Shown in pieces: positions 1 to 5,910 of a stretch of 6,207 bases of DNA. The stretch covers positions 1-6,207 of the forward strand of contig JAJRTD010000280.1 of the NCBI GenBank assembly GCA_024278435.1, given 5' to 3'. Each line of letters begins with the position of its first letter. Within the stretch, counting starts at the first letter, position 1. Below the pieces are notes generated by a model. It saw only the letters and a program-made list of their open reading frames with translations, made no database searches and was not told the origin of the DNA. This stretch comes from Gammaproteobacteria bacterium (lineage in GTDB: Bacteria; Pseudomonadota; Gammaproteobacteria; SZUA-229). Position numbers and translations under genes: made by a program.

Positions 1-352
1 CAGCTGGCGACTCCACCTGGTGCTGCTCCGGCTGTTCCGGTACCGACGACTCAAGTGCTACGTCTGCCGTTTGCAACGCCCCGGCCCCGTCGCCAGCCTC
101 CGCTTTTTCCTGTGCCACAGGCTCTTCAGACGCGACCACTTCCTGCGCAGGCATTTTGCCTTCATCAACAGCATCCTGAACGCCTTCTTTCTGCCCGGGC
201 GGAGCACTCTGTTCCAGCTCGCTTAACAGCACAATCGGCTGTACATTTTTCAAAGGCTGCACACCGGCATAGGGATCATCCGGCTGACTGTTTAACTGCC
301 AGGCGATATAAACCAGGTTCAATGAAAGCATAAACAGAAACAACCAGCGCAT
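1..352 (-). CDS. Membrane-anchored protein, N-terminal part, probable SPOR-domain protein (cut by window edge)
   Basis: This is the first 117 codons of a gene that runs off the left edge. It is the third gene of the birA-coaX operon: ATG at 352-350 lies two bases after the coaX TAG, with a purine-rich GGAAGGG just upstream as ribosome binding site. The protein starts MRWLFLFMLSLNLVYIAW, a single hydrophobic segment after one Arg, which should anchor it in the inner membrane. A conserved-looking stretch (about residues 18-55, including DPYAGVQPLKNV and IVLLSELEQ) follows, then a long linker rich in Glu, Ala, Pro and Gln with no fold visible. In Pseudomonas and relatives the gene after coaX encodes a protein with this layout and a C-terminal SPOR domain, which binds denuded septal peptidoglycan. 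The SPOR domain would lie outside the window, so the family call is inferred from position and N-terminal layout only. Confidence 0.65.
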   Translation of the reverse strand, partial: MRWLFLFMLSLNLVYIAWQLNSQPDDPYAGVQPLKNVQPIVLLSELEQSAPPGQKEGVQDAVDEGKMPAQEVVASEEPVAQEKAEAGDGAGALQTADVALESSVPEQPEQHQVESPA

Positions 353-354
353 AA

Positions 355-1116
355 CTACCCTTCCACCCTGCTTTCAGCTTTACTCATAATGCTATACAGC
401 CCCTGCATAACCAGGTCAGGCTGATGCAGCATCTCCGGCACATCCGGATAATCCAGAACCGTTTGCGCAAAACCGCCGGTAATAATTATTTTTTCAGCCT
501 GCGCCGACCGGGATATTTCACGGATCCCGGCCTGCAACAGCCTGTGCAACCCCCGGTTAACCGCATCATCGGTGTTATCGGGCATGCCTTCATCCGCTGC
601 TTCAAACTGCAGCTTTAACGCCGATGCAACATTTGCTGTATCACCCAGCAGTGCAGCATGCATAGTAACGTATGACGGCAGGATATAACCACCCAGATGC
701 ATGCCGTCTTTATTGATAAAATCAAACGTGATTGCGGTACCCGCACTGATAACACAGACCGTCGCATGCGGAAACATCTGGTGCCCCGCGACCACCGCCG
801 CCCAGCGGTCAGCGCCATGCTGTGCCGGGTCAGCATAAGCATGGGTAATATCTTTATATTTTTTTCGGGCCTCAAGAAAGGCAACCGGTAACTGCCAGTT
901 GTCAGCAACCCATTGCTTTAACTGCCGCGACACCTGCTGCGCGGCAACGCTTACCACCAGCACCTGCAGCGGTTTTTCCAGCCCGGAAAACAACTGCCCG
1001 AACACCTCCGCCAGCTTATCCGGGCCATATGCAAGCGCTCCGCGGGAGACGATTGCCTCTGCCTGCCAGCAGGCATATTTGATCCGGCTGTTCCCTATAT
1101 CAATTGTTAAAATCAT
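355..1116 (-). CDS. coaX: Type III pantothenate kinase CoaX
   Basis: CoaX phosphorylates pantothenate with ATP to 4'-phosphopantothenate, the first step of coenzyme A synthesis in the cytoplasm. Type III enzymes belong to the ASKHA fold, need a monovalent cation and are not feedback-inhibited by CoA. Family motifs occur in order: the N-terminal phosphate loop DIGNSRIK (residues 6-13), GADRW (101-105) whose Asp103 matches the catalytic base, the second phosphate motif SAGTAITFD (124-132), GGYILPS (142-148), ITGG (212-215) and PDLVMQGL (233-240). The length of 253 residues is normal. Where many homologues have Asp at the start of the second phosphate motif, this protein has Ser124. The ATG overlaps the birA stop codon by one base (TAATG), which points to translational coupling and a shared transcript; a separate Shine-Dalgarno is weak (GGATGG). 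The gene ends in TAG. Confidence 0.95.
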   Translation of the reverse strand: MILTIDIGNSRIKYACWQAEAIVSRGALAYGPDKLAEVFGQLFSGLEKPLQVLVVSVAAQQVSRQLKQWVADNWQLPVAFLEARKKYKDITHAYADPAQHGADRWAAVVAGHQMFPHATVCVISAGTAITFDFINKDGMHLGGYILPSYVTMHAALLGDTANVASALKLQFEAADEGMPDNTDDAVNRGLHRLLQAGIREISRSAQAEKIIITGGFAQTVLDYPDVPEMLHQPDLVMQGLYSIMSKAESRVEG

Positions 1117-1952
1117 TAACCATCCGCTTTTACGCTCACTTGCGCGCTGTTAAAAGCACGCTCTACACCATCAATGCTTACCAGTAACTCTGCCCTGTCA
1201 TTCACGCCCGACACAACGCCGCTCAGAGTCTCCTCATTATCAAGAATAATTTCAACATTTTTATTTTTACAGTAATCATATTGCCGGCGGAATTTCTCCA
1301 GCTTACGCCCGGCATCAAGCTGAAAGCTCTGGCAACAACTCACCACGTTAGCGAGCAACAATGCGGCCACCTCGGTTCGCCCCGGCACGGCACCCGCGCA
1401 CTGAAAGCCGAACTCGTTGCAGATATCAGTCAGCACCGGCATTTCCGGCAACCGGTCCAGCCCTGCCAGCGACATGTCATAGTTCAAACCAATACCGATA
1501 ATAATCGCCATTTTTTTCGCATCGCCCGCATCCTTAAACGGCTGCGTCTCAACCAAAACCCCGGCGATTTTTTTACCGCGCACATAAACATCATTCGGCC
1601 ATTTGATTTGCACGCCGGTTAGCCCGATGCCTTCCAGTGTTTCCGTAATTGCCAAAGCAATCGCCAGCGGCAATAAATGCATTTGCCGATACAGACGATC
1701 TACCGGCCAGGCCAGGCTCATGGCAATATTCTTATGTGCCGACATAAGCCAGTGCTTGCCCCGCCGACCCCTGCCCAGCGACTGCTCTTCGGCAAAACAG
1801 GCAAAAGGCAGCGCCTTGCCATCCCTGCATTGCCGCATAGCCCAGCTGTTCGTTGAATCAATCTGCCGGTGAACAACCACATCACCCCCCTGCTGACATT
1901 TACCGGCAAACGCCGCCCGCAACAAACCAAGCTGTAAATTATCCACCATCAC
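1116..1952 (-). CDS. birA: Biotin--[acetyl-CoA-carboxylase] ligase BirA, catalytic form without N-terminal HTH
   Basis: BirA makes biotinyl-5'-AMP and transfers biotin to the carrier lysine of acetyl-CoA carboxylase (BCCP). The catalytic domain is complete: IDSTN (31-35), the biotinyl-AMP loop GRGRRG (60-65), KWPND (117-121), KIAGVLVE (128-135) and GIGLN (153-157). A C-terminal SH3-like domain spans about residues 232-275. At 278 residues it is shorter than E. coli BirA (321), and the missing part is the N-terminal winged helix that represses the bio operon; the protein begins in the linker just before the catalytic domain. The chosen start is GTG at 1952, directly followed by an ATG (1949) that could equally be used. 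An in-frame TAG lies two codons upstream of the GTG, so no longer product in this frame is possible. A further start at Val25 behind a G-rich stretch cannot be excluded. First gene of the operon; its TAA overlaps the coaX ATG. Confidence 0.95.
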   Translation of the reverse strand: MMVDNLQLGLLRAAFAGKCQQGGDVVVHRQIDSTNSWAMRQCRDGKALPFACFAEEQSLGRGRRGKHWLMSAHKNIAMSLAWPVDRLYRQMHLLPLAIALAITETLEGIGLTGVQIKWPNDVYVRGKKIAGVLVETQPFKDAGDAKKMAIIIGIGLNYDMSLAGLDRLPEMPVLTDICNEFGFQCAGAVPGRTEVAALLLANVVSCCQSFQLDAGRKLEKFRRQYDYCKNKNVEIILDNEETLSGVVSGVNDRAELLVSIDGVERAFNSAQVSVKADG

Positions 1953-2009
1953 CTGCTAAACCAAAGCCCCATCTCATCACTGCAAGCGTCCTGACTGAGC
2001 GCTGCCTTC

Positions 2010-2039
2010 AGCATGCACAATACCACGAAAAAGTGTCAA
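2010..2039 (-). promoter_or_regulatory. Possible sigma-70 promoter for the birA-coaX operon
   Basis: On the minus strand a perfect TTGACA lies at 2039-2034. With an 18-base spacer the -10 candidate is CATGCT (2015-2010), which matches TATAAT at only three of six positions. Transcription would begin about 50 bases upstream of the birA start. The -35 box is good and the -10 box poor, so this is tentative; no better pair was found nearer the gene. Confidence 0.25.
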
Positions 2040-2148
2040 ATTCTCGACACCAAACCATTGAAATACAAAACAAAAGAACAAAATAGCAAGTATTCCTGTT
2101 GGAAAATATTACATATAACCATTAAAAACAGCTGGATAAGCGAACATA

Positions 2149-2236
2149 TTTTGTTCAATTATTTTTATTTTACAAGTCCATGTTTTTATTGAAAATGTGC
2201 CATTTGTTCAACAAACCTTGTCATTTTTTCAACAAA
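2149..2236. repeat. Three TTGTTCAA-type boxes, helically phased, upstream of the lipoprotein promoter
   Basis: Two near-identical boxes, CATTTGTTCAACAAA (2201-2215) and CATTTTTTCAACAAA (2222-2236), differ at one base and lie exactly 21 bases apart, about two helical turns. The core of the first, TTTGTT-C-AACAAA (2203-2215), is a perfect inverted repeat around a central C. A third copy of the core, TTGTTCAA, is at 2151-2158, 53 bases upstream of its counterpart at 2204, about five turns. They sit in AT-rich DNA just upstream of the extended -10 element at 2261-2269. Symmetry, spacing and placement fit a binding site for a dimeric regulator; which protein binds is unknown, and the low complexity of the sequence makes chance similarity possible. 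Confidence 0.45.
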
Positions 2237-2240
2237 ATAT

Positions 2241-2269
2241 TTTCGAATTTCTTTACACTATGCTATAGT
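2241..2269 (+). promoter_or_regulatory. Extended -10 promoter for the VCBS lipoprotein gene
   Basis: TGCTATAGT at 2261-2269 is an extended -10 element (TGn followed by TATAGT, five of six bases of the consensus hexamer). At a 17-base spacer the -35 position holds TTTCGA (2241-2246), a weak match, as expected for an extended -10 promoter or one that needs an activator. Transcription would start near 2276, leaving an untranslated leader of about 160 nt before the ATG at 2437. Confidence 0.5.
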
Positions 2270-2280
2270 TTCTACATCAA

Positions 2281-2423
2281 TTGACCGGATAGCTTCTGCG
2301 CTATTCCTCCGGACGCTCCGGCCAATCGGTTCCTAATTGCTCAAAAACCCGAAAAACCCTGTTAATTACTCGGCTCCTGTTATGCCGGCTGCTTCGGCTG
2401 TCCTGACATGCAGGCCCTGTAGG
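2281..2423 (+). promoter_or_regulatory. Structured 5' leader of the lipoprotein mRNA
   Basis: The leader changes abruptly from AT-rich upstream DNA to GC-richer sequence with several short inverted repeats. ATAGC (2289-2293) can pair with GCTAT (2300-2304), enclosed by CCGG (2285-2288) with CCGG (2309-2312). Alternatively CCGGA (2309-2313) pairs with TCCGG (2317-2321) around a three-base loop. Further on, GCCG (2384-2387) can pair with CGGC at 2371-2374 or 2395-2398, and CAGG (2411-2414) with CCTG at 2402-2405 or 2416-2419. The repeated choice between exclusive partners just before the Shine-Dalgarno is suggestive of a regulatory leader. It does not match the c-di-GMP, TPP or other riboswitch cores I know by sight. 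Each stem is short, so function is inference. Confidence 0.35.
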
Positions 2424-2431
2424 TTGGAGAG
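2424..2431 (+). promoter_or_regulatory. Ribosome binding site of the VCBS lipoprotein gene
   Basis: TTGGAGAG carries a GGAG core seven bases before the ATG at 2437. Together with the signal peptide that begins exactly there, it fixes the start codon. Confidence 0.8.
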
Positions 2432-2436
2432 CACTT

Positions 2437-3855
2437 ATGCCTATACTGACTTCCCGTTTTACCGCATCCCTGTTTACTTTTTTTATGGTGCTGCAAATTT
2501 CTTCATGTAGCTCCGAAGATGTACTTGATACCATTGCGACTACGGTTAGTGCGGACCCGCAAACTATCGCCGAGACCGAAACCAACCAGTTCTCCATTAT
2601 CAGCGGCGTCGATAGTGGCAGCATTGTCGAGGACAATGACCCGGACGGTGACGGCTTCCTGGAAATCAGCAGCAAACTGAACATTACAGACAGTAACGCC
2701 AGTGAGTCTGCCTTTGTAGCAGAAATAATCACCGGCCTGTACGGCAACCTTGCCATTGACGCCGACGGCAACTGGACCTATAGCGCCGACAACAGCCAGA
2801 GCGCGATCCAGGACCTGTCAGCCGGCAGCGCTTTGACCGAAAGACTGACCGTCAGCAGCATTGACAATACAACGCACGTTATCACCATCACCATTGCCGG
2901 CGTAAATGAAAAGGCGGCAGCCAATCAGCCCGCAATAATCACCGGCGTTAACAGTGGCAGCGTGGTTGAAGACATTTACCCCAATGGCAACAACCTGCTG
3001 GAAATAAGCGCTAAATTAAATATCACCGACAACGATGCAGGCGAAGCGGCCTTTATCGCGAAAACCAGCAACGGTAAATACGGAAAACTGACGCTTAACA
3101 AGGCCGGTAACTGGAGCTATGCCGCCAGCAACAGCCAGAGCGTGATCCAGAACCTGAATAACGGACAGTCACTGATCGACAAGTTCACCGTCAGCAGTAT
3201 CGACGGCACAACAAAAACCATTACGATTACCATCAAGGGCGCCAACGAAATCAACAGCCCGGCGGTAATCAGCGGCACCAGCAGTGGCAGCGTTACCGAA
3301 GATGTCGATCCTGATGGCGATGGCCTGATGGAAGTTGCCGGCAAATTAAATATCAGCGACAGCGATAGCGGCGAAGCAGCATTTATCGCAAAAACCATCA
3401 CCGGCAGCTATGGCAAACTGACCATAAGCAGCAACGGAAACTGGAACTATGCCGCCAGCAACAGCCAGGGCGCAATACAGAACCTGACAACCGGAAACAA
3501 AATAACTGACGGCCTGGTCATTAGCAGTATCGACGGCACCAAAAAAACCATCGTTATCACGATCAATGGTGTCGATGAGGCGACCATCACCGGCACTGAC
3601 ATCAACCTGTCCTGGGTCGCTCCTGCCGAGCGCGAGGACAACAGCGGCCTGTTACTATCAGAGATTTCCGGCTACAAGGTTTACTACGGCACCACGTCCG
3701 GCAAGTACCCGAACACCATCCCGGTCAATAATGGCAGCGCCACCGGTTATACCATTACCGGTCTTAATTCCGGTACCTATTACTTTGTTGTAACCACGCT
3801 GGATACCGATGGCCGCGAGAGCCAGTACTCCACCGAGATTGTCGCTGTCAATTAA
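2437..3855 (+). CDS. Predicted lipoprotein with three VCBS-type repeats and a C-terminal fibronectin type III domain
   Basis: The 472-residue protein starts with a lipoprotein signal peptide: Arg7, a hydrophobic core (8-21) and a lipobox ISSC with Cys24 as the lipidated residue. Ser25 follows, so in a gammaproteobacterium it should be sorted to the outer membrane. Three repeats of about 107 residues follow (52-158, 165-271, 275-381). Each has the VCBS pattern: SGS-VxED, an acidic DPDGDG-like loop, KLNITD, a GEAAFIAKT-like segment, YGKLTL, GNWxYxASNSQ, and TVSSIDGTTKTITITI ending in GxNE. VCBS repeats are known from bacterial surface and adhesion proteins. Repeat 2 has YPNGNN where repeats 1 and 3 have DPDGDG, so its putative calcium loop looks degraded. 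Residues 382-472 form a fibronectin type III domain (LSWVAP, GYKVYYGT, YTITGLNSGTYYFVV). No enzyme motif, RTX nonapeptide or type I secretion signal is seen. It is a single-gene unit with its own promoter and terminator. A role in surface binding or adhesion is inference. Confidence 0.9.
   Translation: MPILTSRFTASLFTFFMVLQISSCSSEDVLDTIATTVSADPQTIAETETNQFSIISGVDSGSIVEDNDPDGDGFLEISSKLNITDSNASESAFVAEIITGLYGNLAIDADGNWTYSADNSQSAIQDLSAGSALTERLTVSSIDNTTHVITITIAGVNEKAAANQPAIITGVNSGSVVEDIYPNGNNLLEISAKLNITDNDAGEAAFIAKTSNGKYGKLTLNKAGNWSYAASNSQSVIQNLNNGQSLIDKFTVSSIDGTTKTITITIKGANEINSPAVISGTSSGSVTEDVDPDGDGLMEVAGKLNISDSDSGEAAFIAKTITGSYGKLTISSNGNWNYAASNSQGAIQNLTTGNKITDGLVISSIDGTKKTIVITINGVDEATITGTDINLSWVAPAEREDNSGLLLSEISGYKVYYGTTSGKYPNTIPVNNGSATGYTITGLNSGTYYFVVTTLDTDGRESQYSTEIVAVN
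2590..3579 (+). repeat. Tandem VCBS coding repeats (three units)
   Basis: Units lie at about 2590-2910, 2929-3249 and 3259-3579. Units 2 and 3 are still close at DNA level: a 21-base identical block starts at 3118 and again at 3448, exactly 330 bases apart, and the segment coding SSIDGT recurs at the same spacing. Unit 1 is more diverged. This fits an older duplication giving unit 1 and a more recent one giving units 2 and 3, or gene conversion between them. Confidence 0.8.
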
Positions 3856-3904
3856 CCGCCCGACATCCACCCGCAAATCAAGCGGGCAGAAAACCTGAAA
3901 AAAT

Positions 3905-3940
3905 CACCGGGGCGACAGGAACCAGCTGTCAGCCCCGGTG
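3905..3940 (+). terminator. Strong hairpin after the lipoprotein gene, likely terminator
   Basis: CACCGGGGC-GACAG (3905-3918) pairs with CTGTC-A-GCCCCGGTG (3926-3940). This gives 14 base pairs with one bulged A and a seven-base loop, 49 bases after the stop codon. The tail on the plus strand, TTATATTAG, is only moderately T-rich. The minus strand has a clean T run (from the A's at 3898-3903), so the element could terminate in both directions, although no minus-strand gene is seen to its right. Confidence 0.75.
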
Positions 3941-4033
3941 TTATATTAGCCGCAGCAGCCGTATAAAGCATTATTCTGTTTCCATCTTCTGTAGCATGCT
4001 GTACCTGCAAGCCCCTCTGCACGCAATAAAAAT

Positions 4034-4062
4034 CAGCAAAATCTTTATTTCAGCGGTAGAAT
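4034..4062 (+). promoter_or_regulatory. Probable glnS promoter
   Basis: TAGAAT (4057-4062) is a good -10 hexamer, followed by a GC-rich discriminator (ACGCGGC), a feature often seen in growth-rate-controlled promoters of translation genes. The -35 position at 17-base spacing (CAGCAA, 4034-4039) is poor. Transcription would start near 4069, giving a leader of about 32 nt. No clear Shine-Dalgarno precedes the ATG at 4102. Confidence 0.4.
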
Positions 4063-4101
4063 ACGCGGCTGTTAAACTCACCAACCCCATATATCATTTC
4101 T

Positions 4102-4329
4102 ATGTCAGCTGAAGACAAAAGCACTACGCCGGTCAACTTTATCCGCACTATCATCCAGCACGATCTGGACACGGGCAAACATGCAACCGTACACACCCGC
4201 TTCCCGCCGGAGCCCAATGGCTACCTGCATATTGGTCACGCCAAGTCGATCTGCCTGAACTTTGGCATCGCCGAAGATTTCAACGGTATGTGTAACCTGC
4301 GTTTCGACGACACCAACCCTGAAAAGTAA
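4102..4329 (+). CDS. glnS: glnS 5' open piece (75 residues, Rossmann-fold start with HIGH motif)
   Basis: This is the part of glnS translated before the in-frame TAA. It contains the first strand and helix of the catalytic Rossmann fold, the HIGH motif and the RFDDTNP segment, but no tRNA acceptor-binding or anticodon-binding domain and no KMSKS-class loop. As a free product it would be a non-functional fragment. Confidence 0.5.
   Translation: MSAEDKSTTPVNFIRTIIQHDLDTGKHATVHTRFPPEPNGYLHIGHAKSICLNFGIAEDFNGMCNLRFDDTNPEK
4327..4329 (+). other. In-frame ochre codon (TAA) within glnS
   Basis: The codons around it are AAC CCT GAA AAG TAA GAA GAT GAA TAT, which read NPEK-stop-EDEY. E. coli has NPVKEDIEY here, so the stop replaces the conserved Glu after Lys. 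The reading frame and codon count are unchanged on both sides. The following base is G, giving TAAG, which is not one of the classical leaky stop contexts such as TGA-C or TAG-C. Confidence 0.95.
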
Positions 4330-4437
4330 GAAGATGAATATGTCAGGGCCATCGTCGAAGATGTTAAATGGCTGGGTTTTGAATGGAGCGGCCTGTACCA
4401 TGCCTCCGATTATTTCCAGCAACTGTATGACTACGCC

Positions 4438-5775
4438 GTGGAACTGATCAAACAGGGCAAGGCCTACGTGGACTCTCTCAGCGCGGAAGAAATCCGTCAG
4501 TACCGCGGCTCATTAACCGAGCCCGGCAGGGAAAGCCCCGACCGTAACCGCAGCATCGAAGAAAACCTCGACCTGTTCGCACGTATGCGGGCCGGTGAAT
4601 TTGAAGACGGCAAGTACCTGCTGCGCGCAAAAATCGATATGGCCTCACCCAATATCAATATGCGCGATCCGGCCCTGTACCGTATCAAAAAAGCCTTTCA
4701 CCAACGTACCGGTGACGAATGGCCGATCTATCCGATGTACGATTACACCCACTGCATTTCAGATGCCATTGAAGGCATCACTCACTCTTTGTGTACCCTG
4801 GAGTTTGAAGACCATCGCCCGTTGTACGACTGGGTACTGGACCAGGTAAAAACCGAATGCCACCCGCAGCAGATAGAGTTCGCCAGGCTGCAGCTTAAAT
4901 ACACCATTACCAGCAAGCGCAAGCTCAACCAGCTGGTCAGTGAAGGCCATGTGCAGGACTGGGACGATCCGCGCATGCCGACCATTTCCGGCCTGCGCCG
5001 CCGCGGTTACACGCCGGCATCAATCCGCGACTTCTGCGACCGTATCGGCGTTACCAAAAAGGACAGCTTTATCGAGATGGCGGTACTGGAAAACTGCATT
5101 CGTGAAGACCTGAACGAGCACGCGCAACGGGTCATGGGCGTATTAAAACCGTTAAAAGTTACCATCGAAAACTATCCCGATGACCTGACCGAGGAACTGG
5201 TTGCGCAGAACCATCCGCAAAAACCGGAAATGGGCACCCGCATCATCCCCTTCTCCAAAGTCATTTATATCGAACGCGATGACTTCCTTGAAGATGCCCC
5301 GAAAAAGTTTTTCCGACTGTCGGTCGGCCGCGAAGTACGCCTGCGTTATGCCTATTACATTACCTGCACGGACTTTGTAAAAGACGAAAATGGTGAAGTG
5401 GTTGAACTGATCTGCCGCTATGACCCTGAAACCAGGGGCGGCTCGTCTCCTGACGGCAGAAAGGTGAAAGGTACCATCCACTGGGTTTCCGCCGAACACG
5501 CGGTAGACGCCACGGTAAACCTGTATGACCGCCTGTTCACCCACCCCAACCCGGCAGCCAGTGAAAACTTTATCGAGCACCTGAACCCGGATTCATTGAC
5601 CGTACTGCGAGACTGCAAGCTGGAACCATCACTGGTCAGTGCCGACCCGGACATACATTACCAGTTTGAGCGCACCGGTTATTTTGTTAAAGACAGAATC
5701 ACTGAAAACCTGAGCTTTAACCGTACCGTAACCCTTCGTGATACCTGGGCGAAGTTCGATAAACAGAACCAGTAA
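4438..5775 (+). CDS. glnS: glnS 3' open piece (rest of catalytic domain and anticodon-binding barrels)
   Basis: After the TAA the frame stays open from 4330 to the stop at 5773-5775. The first possible start codon in frame is GTG at 4438, which has no Shine-Dalgarno before it and sits mid-domain, 37 codons after the break. It is therefore an open stretch, not a believable separate gene. It covers GlnRS residues 113-557, including [10 protein letters not shown], the TSKRK loop and both C-terminal barrels, but lacks HIGH. It ends in TAA. Confidence 0.6.
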   Translation: MELIKQGKAYVDSLSAEEIRQYRGSLTEPGRESPDRNRSIEENLDLFARMRAGEFEDGKYLLRAKIDMASPNINMRDPALYRIKKAFHQRTGDEWPIYPMYDYTHCISDAIEGITHSLCTLEFEDHRPLYDWVLDQVKTECHPQQIEFARLQLKYTITSKRKLNQLVSEGHVQDWDDPRMPTISGLRRRGYTPASIRDFCDRIGVTKKDSFIEMAVLENCIREDLNEHAQRVMGVLKPLKVTIENYPDDLTEELVAQNHPQKPEMGTRIIPFSKVIYIERDDFLEDAPKKFFRLSVGREVRLRYAYYITCTDFVKDENGEVVELICRYDPETRGGSSPDGRKVKGTIHWVSAEHAVDATVNLYDRLFTHPNPAASENFIEHLNPDSLTVLRDCKLEPSLVSADPDIHYQFERTGYFVKDRITENLSFNRTVTLRDTWAKFDKQNQ

Positions 5776-5835
5776 AGCGTACACCCGTTATTATCAGACT
5801 TTTCCTACAAACTATTACCCGTCTTGCCTCTGGCA

Positions 5836-5860
5836 GAAAACCGGGGACAGCGCGACACTG
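5836..5860. repeat. Possible REP/RAYT-type repeat fragment
   Basis: The stretch beginning GAAAACCGGGGACAG, followed by CGCGACACTG, resembles the CCGGGGACAG-headed repeats often found scattered in proteobacterial genomes next to REP-associated transposases. A short perfect hairpin, GATGC-AAAA-GCATC, follows at 5867-5880. Only one copy lies in this window and no transposase is present, so the assignment rests on recall of the motif. Confidence 0.3.
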
Positions 5861-5910
5861 CTTCACGATGCAAAAGCATCCGTAAATGAAACAAAAATGG
5901 AGTTATGACA

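Larger units (their letters stand above)
4102..5775 (+). pseudogene. glnS: Glutaminyl-tRNA synthetase gene interrupted by an in-frame TAA at codon 76
   Basis: GlnRS charges tRNA-Gln with glutamine using ATP. Read through the TAA at 4327-4329, the frame gives 557 residues against 554 in E. coli, and homology is continuous on both sides. Motifs: HIGH (43-46, in [15 protein letters not shown]), RFDDTNP (67-73), [12 protein letters not shown] (211-222), the KMSKS-class TSKRK (270-274), [16 protein letters not shown], and the C-terminal beta-barrel anticodon-binding region with [14 protein letters not shown], ending [14 protein letters not shown]. The start agrees with the E. coli N-terminus (NFIR followed by [10 protein letters not shown]). 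The TAA stands where E. coli has Glu73 (NPVKED versus NPEK-stop-ED), so one G-to-T change from GAA explains it; there is no frameshift. HIGH lies before the stop and TSKRK after it, so neither piece alone should be active. A sequencing error, a real nonsense mutation or read-through are all possible. Family certainty is very high; whether the gene is functional is open. Confidence 0.9.

Noticed and set aside
1281..1622. 113-codon plus-strand ORF opposite birA
   Set aside because: Shadow of birA; the minus-strand protein has all ligase motifs.
2281..2436. c-di-GMP, TPP or other known riboswitch in the leader
   Set aside because: The conserved core sequences of these families are not seen; only short alternative stems can be supported.
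2382..2509. Short plus-strand ORF in the leader overlapping the lipoprotein start out of frame
   Set aside because: No Shine-Dalgarno before ATG 2382 and Cys/Tyr/Phe-rich composition; a leader peptide role cannot be supported.
2301..2771. 156-codon minus-strand ORF opposite the leader and lipoprotein start
   Set aside because: It is the antisense frame of the VCBS coding region, with low-complexity Ser/Leu-rich content and no recognisable domain or ribosome binding site; the plus-strand gene has clear domains.
2590..3579. CRISPR-like or other non-coding repeat array
   Set aside because: The repeat units are about 330 bases, in frame and encode VCBS domains.
4327..4329. Genome-wide reassignment of TAA to Gln or Glu
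   Set aside because: birA, the lipoprotein gene and glnS all end at TAA in positions where homology or downstream signals say the protein ends.
5152..5580. 142-codon minus-strand ORF opposite glnS
   Set aside because: Antisense of the GlnRS C-terminal barrels, with no motif or start signal of its own.
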